A stretch of 64,000 nucleotides of DNA from Acanthaster planci (Eukaryota; Echinodermata; Asteroidea; Valvatida; Acanthasteridae). The translations under genes and the position numbers were made by a program. The stretch spans positions 281,200 through 345,199 of the forward strand of contig NW_019091409.1 in NCBI RefSeq assembly GCF_001949145.1, given 5' to 3'. Positions 47,701 through 55,246 of the stretch are shown here, piece after piece (positions within the stretch are counted from its first letter, which is position 1; each line of letters opens with the position of its first letter). The notes beneath the pieces are model-generated. The model had not been told where the DNA came from and ran no database searches. It was given only the letters and a program-made list of their open reading frames with translations.

Positions 47701-50093
47701 ATCGGTCTGATGACTACAGCAACAATGACGGCATCAGTTGGTGGCCATGGTTTTCACCTGGAGCAGTGTCTTCTATGTTATTTGCGTTTCACATTGCTAT
47801 CACACTCCTTAAATATCAGGACGTATCAGCATGGTTTCCAGCTATGAATCAGTTTTTAAGGAACTTTGTCGGTCGAACGATTATTCCTTGGTAATGTCTT
47901 TCTCCCCCCCCCCCGCAGCTCCACCCAGAGAATGAAACAGTGATACTTGTTCCCTACATCACGACATGCACCGGGGATTATTACCTATATTGGAGTATTG
48001 CTCTGTATTCCCTCAAAGGGCTGCTACTGGTTTTCGGCGCCTTCCTGGCTTGGGAGACTCGTCAGGTACGACTCTTGTTCTTTATATAAAGAGTACATTA
48101 CATTCGTAAAGTCAAAGTGTTGGAATACTATAGACTGTATACGATCGCGACAGAGCATTTCGATTGGCTTATGTCAGATCTAGCGGTCGTACTCTGTTTA
48201 TTCACAACATCTAGATTATTTTCCTGAGAACAGGTAAAGTACTACTCCTGGTGAAAGGAGGAGCAGAAAGGATGCAACACAAGAGTAAGGAGTAAACTTT
48301 AATCATGTACCATACACAGAGTATTTAACCACTTTATCCTCCAGGTGACTATCCCAGCCTTAAATGACAGCAAACTTATCGGCATAAGCGTCTACAATGT
48401 TGTTATATTATGCATCGTGGGTCTCGCCATCAACCTGGTCCTGGGCCAAGACCCGCAGACGCTGTACATCTTTAACTCGGCTATCTCGATCTTCTGCACC
48501 ACGTTGACGATTCTTATTGTGTTTGTACCAAAGGTAATAGCAGGAGAGTACATGAGTTTTAAAAGAAGAGAAATTGTTTCAGGAAAGTAAAAATGCAAAA
48601 ACTGCTGCATAGTACTTGCTAGCTATAGTGACATAAATTATACAAATTAAATCAGGAAGGGGGACTGATGTCTCGATCCAACCCAACCTTTATCAGAGTC
48701 AAAACAAAATCATAGCACTTGTCACTTACCTGGTTGATGCTTCACGACATCAAGATCAATGTTATCACGAGCTTGGCAGTCGAGTAAGACGTAGTAAGCA
48801 GGAGGTCGTGGGTTCAAGTCCACCCGAGTAAGCTTGTCATTTTTTTTGCAAGCTCTCGGACAAGTGTTTATGAACATACGTTGGGTGAGGGCTAAGCCCA
48901 TAACTGAAAAGTTCACTCCTGTAAGTTGTTTCAGATACGCGCTATTATCATCATTTTGATACTTTACTTGACCTATTTGTGAAAGTATGGGAATAATGTT
49001 GCTTTCGAATTGAATTGAAGTAACTGCATAGTTATATATCTTCCTTCCTAACCAGAGTAGTGCTGTTCGATTTCCACGACTCATTCCTTTGACTCATTTC
49101 CTTCTGACCTATAGGTGATTGCTGTGCACAAAAACCCCATGGAGGACCCCATGCGGGAATCAACCGTTAAAAGTGTGTCTTGTAGTTCTCCGGATAGTAC
49201 GAATAGCAACAGAGAAATGACTGAGGAAAATCGCAAACTGAAAGAAAGAGTTGCCAAGGTAATAATGAGGTGGTTCATTTAACAATTTTCACAGTTTATT
49301 ACTTAGCATGTTATGCAAGTAGTATCCGTCCGAGAACTTGAAGATCTTGTAAAACCGTTGAAACGGTCGAAGCCCTCTCTCAGGGTAGTCACGCACCCAG
49401 GAGTTTTGTTGGAAGGGGTTTGCTTTCGCAACTTACTTAATTTTACCCCGTCAAATATGATGCTTAAGCTCCTACCTCTCCGTTGGTAGGCGTACACTGT
49501 ATCTTCAATTCTCAGAAAAATTAAATTCCTGGGTGGTGGTGGTGGTGTGGGCGGGTTCAGGCCTCTAAGGCTCTCTTGGGTACCATACTGGATCATGGCT
49601 ACGTGTTCATAATTATAGAGCCTTTAAGACCAGCCTATTACATAAACACCAAATGGTGTTTATTCGACACTGTTGTTTTAATAGTTATGACTAACCTAGA
49701 CTTGTACATTATACAATACATTTTTATTTATATTTAAATCCTATCTAATTATATCTAAACGTGATTCTCATGGTATAGCTTGAAAAGTGTCTGAAAGAAA
49801 TTCAACAAAACAGTGGCAATGTCAGCGAGTCACAACGGCGTAACAACCTTCCAAGTGGACCCTCTCATAGCCAGATGAAGATGCGAACATGCAACCTGGG
49901 CATGTGGTGTTGTGGTCTAATCTGTGGCTGCTCACCGGGCGAGGTCCACCGCTCCGCCGGAGGACGACGCCGACGGCAGAGTGACTCGGCCCACGCCGCT
50001 CACGTCAACGAAGTGGACCTGTCACTGGAAATAACGGCAAGCACGTCAGTTGCACCTGTTGCCGATGATCTAAATCTCGCAGCGCAGTCGTAA
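14440..50093 (+). CDS. GABA-B-like class C G-protein-coupled receptor, complete gene, with possible inserted C-type lectin-like domain
   Basis: Eighteen exons join with consistent phases into 907 codons plus TAA; 1020 codons if the two lectin exons (39211-39421, 39818-39945) are included. Order by residue (without lectin): signal peptide about 1-23; Venus flytrap about 55-465; TM1 about 486-515; TM2 exon 523-566; TM3 567-602; TM4 603-643; e2/TM5 644-692; TM6/7 693-755; linker and coiled coil 756-815; tail to 907. There is no cysteine-rich domain before TM1, as in GABA-B receptors. Flytrap cysteines (CDAG, ACST, MCE, KKCTTAE) and the TM3/e2 pair (FFCYTR, TTCTG) are conserved. The flytrap is GB1-like (SSALSNR, DARIII, YDAAWALALAL), the membrane domain GB2-like (IPALNDSK, FGAMFSKTWRVH). 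Probably a plasma-membrane dimer coupled to G protein (family inference). Ligand unknown. Confidence 0.9.
16705..16940. mobile_element. MITE-like element, family 'gttttccaatactc', copy 1
   Basis: Ends are imperfect inverted repeats (gttttccaatactca and cgagtattctaaac). The body resembles the copy at 40672-40896, including 'gtctctgtctcgggcttt' and 'gtgggcct'. Confidence 0.7.
18011..18104. repeat. Nested palindrome
   Basis: Outer arms of 22 bp (gtgcttgtataactatcaaa.. and its complement ending at 18104) enclose a near-perfect 34-bp palindrome at 18029-18062 centred on ccatgg. Could extrude a cruciform. Confidence 0.85.
19209..19473. mobile_element. MITE-like element with CAGTGGCAGATCCA ends
   Basis: Perfect 14-bp terminal inverted repeats, CAGTGGCAGATCCA and TGGATCTGCCACTG, about 265 bp apart, with no coding content. 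The CAGTGGC termini are typical of hAT-type non-autonomous elements. Confidence 0.8.
23690..23860. mobile_element. tRNA-derived SINE-like copy, diverged
   Basis: Carries a B-box-like 'aggatcgagtccaacc' followed by 'acaagccttcggacaacgctg', similar in order to the SINE at 48765-48903 and the pair at 63602-63796. Confidence 0.5.
24043..24180 (+). CDS. Receptor exon 2: flytrap lobe 1
   Basis: Acceptor gttttgccag, donor ACG|gtaacc, phase 0, 46 codons, residues 107-152. Begins CDAGLGTRLFFEHI and contains LIGPACSTTAQ then YWNLIT. The serine after PAC aligns with GB1 Ser130, a GABA-contact residue. The two cysteines match a conserved flytrap disulfide. Confidence 0.92.
24181..28374. other. Intron 2, no sense-strand exon seen
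   Basis: Mostly unique AT-rich sequence with homopolymer runs (for example G at about 26080). The only exon-like stretch is on the minus strand at 27853-28047. Confidence 0.5.
27853..28047 (-). CDS. Weak candidate exon on the minus strand within intron 2
   Basis: An open run of 65 codons with protein-like composition (NVTVHVDMFSVHTLDWEDRM ... FTIYAAKGNVECFFPCK) ending at a plausible donor TGTAAG|gtatac. The acceptor before it lacks a pyrimidine tract and I do not recognise a family. It could be a chance open frame or a relic of an unrelated gene. Confidence 0.2.
28375..28545 (+). CDS. Receptor exon 3: flytrap, ligand-cleft region
   Basis: Acceptor cttgcag, donor TTG|gtaggt, phase 0, 57 codons, residues 153-209. 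Reads MSYSAASSALSNRVVFPYFY, then a GW turn (IKEFGWQRVATIHE). Aligned to GB1, Gly151, Ser153 and His170 are replaced by Ser, Ala and Tyr. Confidence 0.92.
29751..29852 (+). CDS. Receptor exon 4: flytrap lobe 2 helix and strand
   Basis: Acceptor catctgtag, donor AAG|gtaagt, phase 0, 34 codons, residues 210-243. ISSESFDEDPTNQVANLK aligns with the SFxxDPxxxVKNLK block of GB1. Confidence 0.9.
30404..30641. mobile_element. MITE, 'gtgttaa' family, copy 1
   Basis: Inverted ends (cactacaaaaactggggtgt and the complement of a matching end at 30641). The interior is a chain of gtgtta/taacac motifs. About 80% similar in order and sequence to the copy at 42739-42975. Confidence 0.85.
31685..31887. repeat. 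Near-perfect tandem duplication, unit 101 bp
   Basis: Two adjacent copies beginning gaatgaaatgaaatgattaa differ essentially by one T in a poly-T run. Recent duplication or assembly artefact in intron 4. Confidence 0.95.
32553..32618 (+). CDS. Receptor exon 5: flytrap lobe 2 strand
   Basis: Acceptor tttcctacag, donor GAG|gtacgt, phase 0, 22 codons, residues 244-265: ALDARIIIVNMYESKARR then VMCE. The Tyr of NMYES aligns with GB1 Tyr250, and the Cys is part of a conserved disulfide. Confidence 0.92.
32834..33090. mobile_element. MITE with perfect 20-bp terminal inverted repeats
   Basis: Ends are cttacatacctagtgtggac and its exact complement, 257 bp overall, no coding content. A diverged copy in opposite orientation lies at about 36380-36668. 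Confidence 0.93.
33624..33824 (+). CDS. Receptor exon 6: flytrap lobe 2, GWW segment
   Basis: Acceptor gttaatgacaag, chosen because the first 13 residues (AARQGMIGPGYVW) then align gap-free with GB1 VYKERLFGKKYVW. Donor ATT|gtaaga, phase 0, 67 codons, residues 266-332. The first Trp of LGWW aligns with GB1 Trp278. DPTVKKCTTAEVKRAVE keeps the conserved Cys. Confidence 0.9.
33984..34046. repeat. Hairpin with telomere-like arms
   Basis: Inverted arms cattaaccctaaccctcctc and its imperfect complement ending gttagggttaatg. Short and isolated. Confidence 0.8.
34925..35062 (+). CDS. Receptor exon 7: flytrap, hinge helix
   Basis: Acceptor tttctgcag, donor GAG|gtgagt, phase 0, 46 codons, residues 333-378. 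FDLELRRRLTLPENSLYNYN then GIASFAYDAAWALALALNES. AYDxxWALALAL is a GB1 hallmark, but the residue aligned with GB1 Glu349 is Ile. Confidence 0.92.
36380..36668. mobile_element. MITE, diverged inverted copy of the 32834-33090 element
   Basis: Its reverse complement follows the 32834 element: 'aagtcc', 'ggggcattttgggg', 'ggaagaggaatagtc', 'aaaccttgtacaaaa', 'gaatgcccacagtaggtac'. Terminal repeats are degraded. Confidence 0.75.
36849..36974 (+). CDS. Receptor exon 8: flytrap return segment
   Basis: Acceptor tttttcgtcag, donor TCG|gtatgt, phase 0, 42 codons, residues 379-420. RRLEDFTYDDNEMSKVFFDS matches the RLEDFNY block of GB1, ending TKFYGTS. Confidence 0.92.
36975..38918. other. Intron 8, nothing seen
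   Basis: AT-rich sequence without a recognised exon or repeat family. Confidence 0.5.
38919..38979 (+). CDS. Receptor exon 9: flytrap strand before the lectin insertion point
   Basis: Acceptor gtggcag, donor AGAG|gtacat, ends phase 1. GPVSFLGADRISVTQIEQLR, residues 421-440. It corresponds to GHVVF...IEQLQ of GB1, the first strand of a beta hairpin near the membrane side. Confidence 0.9.
39211..39421 (+). CDS. C-type lectin-like domain, first half (candidate receptor exon 9a)
   Basis: Acceptor with a strong pyrimidine tract (tttgttcccgttcctcaatctcgacag). Read in the phase left by exon 9 it gives VDCWPNWIKHDGRCYMF, then SSEEAATHCRANDESQLASV, then EIDFLMRTLKSLV and NDTKW. This is the N-terminal half of a long-form CTLD: CxxxW...CY, EEA..C, LASV..EIDFL. 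Donor at AAGTG|gtacac, phase 2; an alternative at 39418 is also phase 2, but only 39421 restores the Trp at the WIGL position. Confidence 0.82.
39818..39945 (+). CDS. C-type lectin-like domain, second half (candidate receptor exon 9b)
   Basis: Acceptor ttttattttag, starts with the base completing the split Trp codon: (W)MVNMVSNSTNSTCSALE, then VQVHCNLLLPFICKDEAG. HC...LPFICK is the classical end of a CTLD. Donor GCTG|gtgagt, phase 1, matching exon 10. The two lectin exons total 339 bp, a multiple of three. There is no EPN, QPD or WND motif, so calcium-dependent sugar binding is not expected. Confidence 0.82.
40672..40896. mobile_element. MITE-like element, family 'gttttccaatactc', copy 2
   Basis: Terminal inverted repeats gttttccaatactca and cgagtattggaaaac. 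The body matches the copy at 16705-16940. Confidence 0.85.
40932..41047. repeat. Long imperfect hairpin
   Basis: Arms of about 48 bp carrying 'ggccaatcacaacgcgcgaaa' and its near complement, meeting around 'cccttccaaatgcgcactggg'. The ccaatca/tgattgg pairs sit symmetrically. Probably a small foldback transposon. Confidence 0.8.
41218..41295 (+). CDS. Receptor exon 10: last flytrap strands
   Basis: Acceptor tacccaaatag, starts phase 1, donor CCAG|gtacaa, ends phase 1. EYIEAVVGEYDTASDVLRL then TSDLLWP, residues 441-466. Corresponds to the YKKIGYYDSTKDDLSW block of GB1. Confidence 0.9.
41300..41516. repeat. Interspersed repeat, inverted partner of 11363-11590
   Basis: Reverse complement of the 11363-11590 repeat, including 'ccacgtgtggaccgccttgg', 'cacgtgcaagcacacgtgc' and 'ccataggtccagcacgatcg'. 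It begins directly after exon 10. Confidence 0.75.
41568..41897. mobile_element. Inverted-repeat element filled with CGTACGT arrays
   Basis: Terminal inverted repeats aaacgtattaccgccacaca (41576-) and its complement ending 41889, one mismatch in 24 bp. The interior holds repeated cgtacgtacatgagaacttt units. No coding content. Confidence 0.88.
42099..42264 (+). CDS. Receptor exon 11: stalk and TM1
   Basis: Acceptor acttaacag, starts phase 1, donor CTGAG|gtaagt, ends phase 2. DGEVPLDRTPVIQIHRIE is the short stalk, then a hydrophobic helix and FNLRYRSLR. The stalk goes straight into TM1 with no cysteine-rich domain. Confidence 0.93.
42739..42975. mobile_element. MITE, 'gtgttaa' family, copy 2
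   Basis: Same order and ends as the copy at 30404-30641 (starts cactgctaaaactcgggtgt, ends gtttttgcagcg). Confidence 0.85.
43330..44035. repeat. Cluster of C-rich dispersed repeat copies
   Basis: At least three partial copies in a row of the family seen at 1120-1282, each with a poly-C/G run, 'aaaggaattcc..agattcc' and 'accaacacaaa'. A single N is at 43601. Frames through it are not genes. Confidence 0.65.
43856..45160. mobile_element. 1.3-kb non-autonomous DNA transposon with ~75-bp inverted ends
   Basis: 43867-43938 and 45066-45136 are inverted copies ('cgtagcaacgtgagaacgtt', 'aagaaactgttcactatagg', 'ctccaccaaactttag'), with weaker matches beyond. Inside is a minisatellite at 44120-44400. 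No transposase is seen. Confidence 0.75.
44120..44400. repeat. Minisatellite, unit about 65 bp, four copies
   Basis: Units share 'tctcatttgactatgaacac', 'caagcctgaa', 'atcatcagacgttg' and 'tttctatggtccaacc'. Confidence 0.9.
46027..46159 (+). CDS. Receptor exon 12: TM2
   Basis: Acceptor ctatttttcag, starts phase 2, donor TAT|gtaagt, phase 0. IVRMSSPNLNNIILIG then a helix and FGIDMNLVAEEYLVFFCY. MSSPNLNN is the GABA-B i1/TM2 signature. Confidence 0.94.
46595..46702 (+). CDS. Receptor exon 13: TM3 and i2 loop
   Basis: Acceptor tttctttag, donor AAG|gtgagt, phase 0, 36 codons: TRVWLMAVGFVLAFGAMFSK then TWRVHKVVARKTPKRK. FGAMFxKTWRVH is the GB2 form. Confidence 0.94.
47119..47241 (+). CDS. Receptor exon 14: TM4
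   Basis: Acceptor ccgccctcag, donor AGG|gtaagg, phase 0, 41 codons: VVQDRQLIAMVGVFLLIDVA then ILVPWQLIFPWHLDRKY. Confidence 0.94.
47477..47699. mobile_element. MITE-like 'GGCGTAGC' element, copy 1
   Basis: Starts acaatggcgtagctgggat and ends with a matching inverted segment (gcgacgccaccggtt). Shares 'caccagctttcagtg' and 'gttagccttcttcaatgtcc' with the reverse complement of 51538-51722. Confidence 0.75.
47919..48065 (+). CDS. Receptor exon 15: e2 loop and TM5
   Basis: Acceptor is a long C run ending gcag; donor CAG|gtacga, phase 0, 49 codons. LHPENETVILVPYITTCTGD carries the e2 cysteine that pairs with TM3; then YLYWSIALYSLKGLLLVFGA and WETRQ, the GB2 form. Confidence 0.94.
48345..48533 (+). 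CDS. Receptor exon 16: TM6, e3 and TM7
   Basis: Acceptor atcctccag, donor AAG|gtaata, phase 0, 63 codons, same length as the paralogue A exon at 199-387. [18 protein letters not shown] is nearly the GB2 i3/TM6 sequence; ends LIVFVPK. Confidence 0.95.
48765..48903 (+). mobile_element. tRNA-derived SINE
   Basis: A-box-like 'gcttggcagtcgag', B box 'gggttcaagtcc', then a family-specific tail 'acccgagtaagcttgt', poly-T, 'gcaagctctcggacaagtg', 'ttgggtgagggc'. The same tail is in both arms at 63602-63796. No tRNA fold is complete, so not a tRNA gene. Confidence 0.8.
49115..49258 (+). CDS. Receptor exon 17: cytoplasmic linker and start of coiled coil
   Basis: Acceptor ctgacctatag, donor AAG|gtaata, phase 0, 48 codons. 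VIAVHKNPMEDPMREST, a Ser-rich stretch, then TEENRKLKERVAK, which corresponds to the SENHRLRMKI heptads of GB2. Confidence 0.93.
49779..50093 (+). CDS. Receptor last exon 18: coiled-coil end and tail
   Basis: Acceptor catggtatag, phase 0, 104 codons and TAA. LEKCLKEIQQNS ends the coiled coil. Then MRTCNLGMWCCGLICGC, a tetra-arginine GGRRRRQSDS (fits an RXR-type ER-retention signal and an RRxS phosphorylation consensus, inference only), and an acidic end. Confidence 0.93.
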   Translation, partial: LEKCLKEIQQNSGNVSESQRRNNLPSGPSHSQMKMRTCNLGMWCCGLICGCSPGEVHRSAGGRRRRQSDSAHAAHVNEVDLSLEITASTSVAPVADDLNLAAQS

Positions 50094-50322
50094 GTGCGAA
50101 GTTGGGAAAAATGATCATTGGAAAGTCGCCTAGCAATAATAACGTGGAAAAAATGGGAAAATGAAGTTGAAACTGGATGGTCTTTCTGCGCATGCGTAAT
50201 TCATTCAGGCGCGGCCTTCACCTCGTAGTGACTGCAGGTAATGGCCCCACAGCCTCTGAATATTCTTTGGTTGTCATGTTTCCTGTCTTCTTTACCCTCA
50301 TTACGATCCTCAAATTACTCGA

Positions 50323-50328
50323 AATAAA
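50323..50328 (+). terminator. Candidate polyadenylation signal of the receptor gene
   Basis: AATAAA, first on the sense strand after the TAA at 50091. No experimental support. Confidence 0.4.
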
Positions 50329-51537
50329 TCCTTTCGAGTGCAGTCACGGCGCTTGGTTTCCATGGTTTCAATCAGCACCACATAGACGCGTGGAAATGGC
50401 ATGTTGCTAATGAGGGGTATTTGTTATCGTTACTTCCGCCTTTTCAAACAGGCAGCAGACATGGCTGACATTAGCAATACACGGATATTTAAATGTACTC
50501 AAGATTCTGAATTTTAACCAAAAAGTACAGAAACTCACATGATTTCAGGAATCTGGACGGCTGATTGTGATTACCAGGTCTGTAGTCCCAAATGTATTCC
50601 TTCACTTATACGCCAGCTTGATTTTCAATTTCCGAACCCCTGTGTGCAGTAATGCAAGCTCTAGGGCGATACATTTTAATTACAAAGTACTCATTTCAAC
50701 GTGGAATTTTCTGCAGCCAGAAAACACTTTACTGGTAGCAGAGAGAAAAGTCAATCAGATTATGTGCAGTTTGGGCACAGTATTCAACGAGTCGTAGCTA
50801 TTGGTTTTCATGCGTAGGGCTCCTCTTAGATCTCGAGGTTCCCAGCCCAGCATGAATTCCTGCTTGTCCATATCCAAGCGCCTTGTGAGGGAGGAAAACG
50901 ATACGAGTCCTAAGCCTAATTGGCCTCCGAGTCGATCTGTATCTGGAGCCTGCTTTCCCAGAGTTTGCGCATGCATAGTCCTAGCACTAGCAGGGTTTAC
51001 CCGTTAGGCTAAGGTACTGTTGGTATTTTAGGCCTTGAAAATTAAATGCTGTCAAATTAAAGACTTTCAAAAAGCCAATCACTGCTCGTATAAGCGACGG
51101 TGCGTCCCAACGGTATTCTAGCGCATGCGTAGTACGTAATCACAGTGTTTTACGTGAAGTACAATGTACATATATGCGTGTAAGGCATGTTCTCGTGCTT
51201 TCTCTTTCCTTTCAAAAATAAAACTTCTCCAAATCCATGAAGAGGATAAAGAAAAGAATGTTCAACATCAATTATGCTTATTCTTAACAAGACTTTCAGA
51301 AAAAAGTGAGTTTAGGATTAATTGCATGAGGGTATATTTTCTCTCCTGGTGTGTAGGCCTATAAAAATGAACATTGCAATTTTTAAGAATTAAAGATTGA
51401 AAATTTTACCTCCAATTATTCAAAATGAACATTTGTACGACTAATTTCAAATTTAAATTGAGTTGTACTCTCATTTAGTATCCAGCAGGATGTGTATCAC
51501 TATATGTTGTTCTGTTAGCTGCGTAAGATTATTCACA

Positions 51538-51722
51538 CCATTGGTGTAGCCACGGGGGGCCTGGGGAGCACGCCCCCCCCCCCACAAATTACTGGTGCCC
51601 CCCCACAAAAAGCGGATGAATGGATATTGAACAAGGCTAACAAAAACACACCCTCCCCAAAACACACCACTGAAAGCTGGTGCCCCTTTGTTCCCCCCAG
51701 TAAAATCCTAGCTACGCCACTG
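51538..51722. mobile_element. MITE-like 'GGCGTAGC' element, copy 2 (inverted)
   Basis: Starts ccattggtgtagccacgg and ends cctagctacgccactgg. Interior in reverse complement matches 47477-47699. Confidence 0.8.
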
Positions 51723-54242
51723 GTTCACACTTCATAAATTACAAAAATGTACAAAGCAAAGCATCAAACTAAGGTGACTAGGCCTATAAGCTACACTACT
51801 GACGGAGGACCCATAGAGTTTGAAGTTTGAACATGAAAATTCTAGTGGTCGTTGCCACACGGATTTCTAGTGGCAATTTGTAACATTTTTCAAAGTTTTA
51901 GGGAAAGCGAGAATATTTAGCAGTCGTGTATATTTGAATATTGGTTTGATATGCACGAGATCGCAGCCTACTGTCTAGTGTAAATATTTGTTTTCGCATT
52001 ACAACGATGCCATAACGTCACATGTACCGGACAGTGCAACTGTCACTCATACAAAATTAAGGCTATTGGTGAAATTTGCAGGTTTTCTCAGTCTCGTTTG
52101 CGCGCAGGCTAGACCAAGAAGTCTTCACCGGTTAGTCGGCACACCTTAAGCCCGTTTCGGACGTGCTGATCGAACTTCTTCATGGATGTACGATCGCTTC
52201 CATGTTTCAATCACGTTCACAAGTGAAACATAGAAACCTTCACTCCGGGAACTGTAGGCGCGGCGCCCTCCACCACATACATTCACGCAGAGTAATGATC
52301 TCGCCAAAACTTGAAGCGCATTTTAGGAATCTTCCAAAGACCGTTCTGCTGACAAAAGACGAGACGAAAACCGTGGCTAGTCGTAAATATCGACCGACGT
52401 AGGACAGACAAATAGAACGTCTAGAGGCTTTGAAATTGAATTATAATTTTCTTAACCAGGACCAGTGACCCATTGTCACATCGTTTATTTCTGCTTCTGC
52501 GGTAAGCGTGTGTGGCGCCATTGTGACAATTTTAATAGATGTGCCAAGGTAAGATGTTTTATTCTGATGGCAACTTTACCGTTTCTCCACTTATGAATGG
52601 CTTTCAGGTGTGAAAAGTCAGTGGGCAAGGTTTATTCTTCGGAAAATTTGGAGAACACAAAATAAAAATTCAGAAAAACATTAGCTTTGCCGAGTAACAA
52701 GGAAATATCATTTGTAAAAGAATATCTGGGCTTTGTTGGTACCCCCCCCGAAATTGTTTTCTACGTAAATTGACCAAGATTTGAATACTGCTAGGTCTAA
52801 AGCAAGAAAAATGAAGCTAGGGTGACTTCTCCAGCAACTACAATGGATATCTTCAACTGATCTTTGAAAAATTGACGCAATTTGTGGTACATAATAATTA
52901 TGATAGTTATGTGCATATCTTTGAAATTGCATAACACAATTAATGGTTATTTTTCACACACCGAGTTTTTATATCTTAAAGTAACATTATTCAGTGTCTT
53001 GTAATCAGTACTGTCAGCATCTTTGGTAAGCACAGAGGTTTACTTTCAGAGTTGTAATGATCGTTATTATTGTATTATCAGGTGTAACGAATTTATTTCT
53101 GGAGGTACAATTATTTATTTCAGTTTGCAGCTTTTCATTTCATCCAACTTATATTAATTTACATTTTATTAAATCCACATGTGTATATATCTTGCATATA
53201 GCACTGGCTGCAAAGGTAAACCCACTTCGTTTCACGTTCCAGCCTTGTCACCTGTTATAAACTTGGAGTTTCAACAATGACCAAGTGGGTGCTCGTGTCT
53301 ATTTGCTGATGTAACAGGTATAATTTACATGTAAAAATGTGAAGCAGGTCGCTCATTCTTTGGTCAGTCGGACTGACCCACGGAAATAGGGAGTGGCCAA
53401 CAACTAGGATGGTGGAATGTTGATCAAAAACAGGTTTGGGTTGGGGGTGGTGCATGGTGTTCGTACATACACGTATACCAACCCCTGACAGACCACAATA
53501 ACGCTACACCTAACCTAGCAACATATAACATTCCAACAAATTTTATTTTGCTGCCATAGAAGTATCCTTTTAAATAACTGCTTTATTGTCTACCAATTGT
53601 TGCAAACTTGGTGTTGATAGCATTCATCAACGGATGGTGGTGGTGGGGGCGGCAAAGGGACTCCGGCCGCCCCTAAAAGGGGCAGTTATTTTGGGGTAGG
53701 AATAATGAAAAGTATTTTTAAAAAAGTATTCATTCCTTCCATCCATGTGAGTAAAAGCCCCAAATTTATTCCTTCCTCTCAAATAAGGCTATAAAAGGTT
53801 AAATAAACAAATTCCCGAATTTCTGCCCCCTTCGTAAAAAGTTGGTTCCGGATCCGTCCTTCAGAGCATTAAGTTATATGTATGCAATTTTGAAACTCTT
53901 CATCCAACGTATAAACTCTTTAACAAGGAATGCCACCCCTACCATTTACAAAAACGTTTCAGATGTGGGAATTCAGCTTGGTGTAACCTGTGCACGACCG
54001 CCTAGGTGCTCACGACACACCCCTACCCTCTTCAGAATTGTATAATGTAGGCTGACATTAACAAAGTGAACATCACAACTAACACATGGATACATGAAGC
54101 AAATCCAATATTTCATACAGTACCCTTCTACAAAGCTATGTGTAAATACATTTTCCACCTTCAAAATCAAAAGCAACTAGGGCTCATGATTTCCTAGAAA
54201 ATAAAATTCTATTTTCCAACAGTTCATTTCAATAATTATGAA

Positions 54243-54248
54243 TTTATT
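54243..54248 (-). terminator. Candidate polyadenylation signal of JKAMP
   Basis: TTTATT on the plus strand reads AATAAA on the minus strand, about 1 kb past the JKAMP stop codon, giving a 3' UTR of about 1 kb. Confidence 0.4.
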
Positions 54249-55246
54249 TTTTTTGTAAATCTCCCTTCAAAACATATTGAAGAGGAAAAAACAAACAAAT
54301 TACTTTACAAATATATACAAATGTCAACAAATATCTAATGTACAACATTGAACAGTACAATGTACAATTGTCTAGTAAGGTGTGTGTAGCAATTCGGTTT
54401 TAAGAATGGAGGTTTCATTTTATACAATTCTCAATTGTATAAAATTTACTATTAATTCACTCTCAGGAGCTTTCACTCAATGGAAAGTCGATGGATAATT
54501 ATTCTTCAAAGTGGAAAAATCTTTGAAAATTACGAAAATTGTTTTCTTGTACAAAGTACCAGATTTTCGCGAATGTCACAGCACAGTGGGGATTTGAAAG
54601 TAGATACTATGTTTCCGACAGCACCACAGCAGCAGCATGTTCAATGTGTGGGTGACAGGGGCATATTACCGATAAGATCATACTATTGAATGTTGGTCAC
54701 CTATCTACGGGTTGGGGTGGTTATCTCTGTTTGATATGGTAACGCTGAAAAAAAGGAGATAAAACAAATTTACAGCTCAGCAAAAATGTATGAACACAAA
54801 CACTGCAAAGTCACAACCCATAATCTAAGATGGAGGAATTTTTTTTTCGTTTCAAGAGAAGAAAATCGAACAATGCTTTTCAAGATGTCCATCATTCTAA
54901 TACTTTCTAGCATTCCTCAGACTAGCACAACATGGGTTCTGTGCTCAATTGCCCCTAACGGATGACCAAAACAGAGTCTGGGCCCACGCATGAATGCCAG
55001 TGCAGCCATATACATGTATCTGGTATGCACATAAAAAGTCTACGGGTTGGGGCAAAATTGATATCACAGCGTTTATAAGGTGCACAGTATCTGACACTAT
55101 CTGTCATTCAAATGTGTGCACACATTATTAATATCGCTGCTCATTTGGCTCAAAACACCTGAACGTTCCTGAAACCATATCAGCTCCTTGGGAAACAAGA
55201 TGCAACTGTCCTCTGAACCAAAAATAAACTCAAGCCACAAAAACCC

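Larger units (their letters stand above)
50094..54242. other. Receptor 3' flank and intergenic region; no gene seen
   Basis: A candidate polyadenylation signal AATAAA lies at 50323-50328, 230 bp after the receptor stop. One MITE is at 51538-51722. Other open frames lack protein-like content or splice context. Confidence 0.5.

Noticed and set aside
48765-48840. tRNA gene
   Set aside because: A and B boxes are present, but the family-specific tail recurs at 63602-63796, so it is a SINE.
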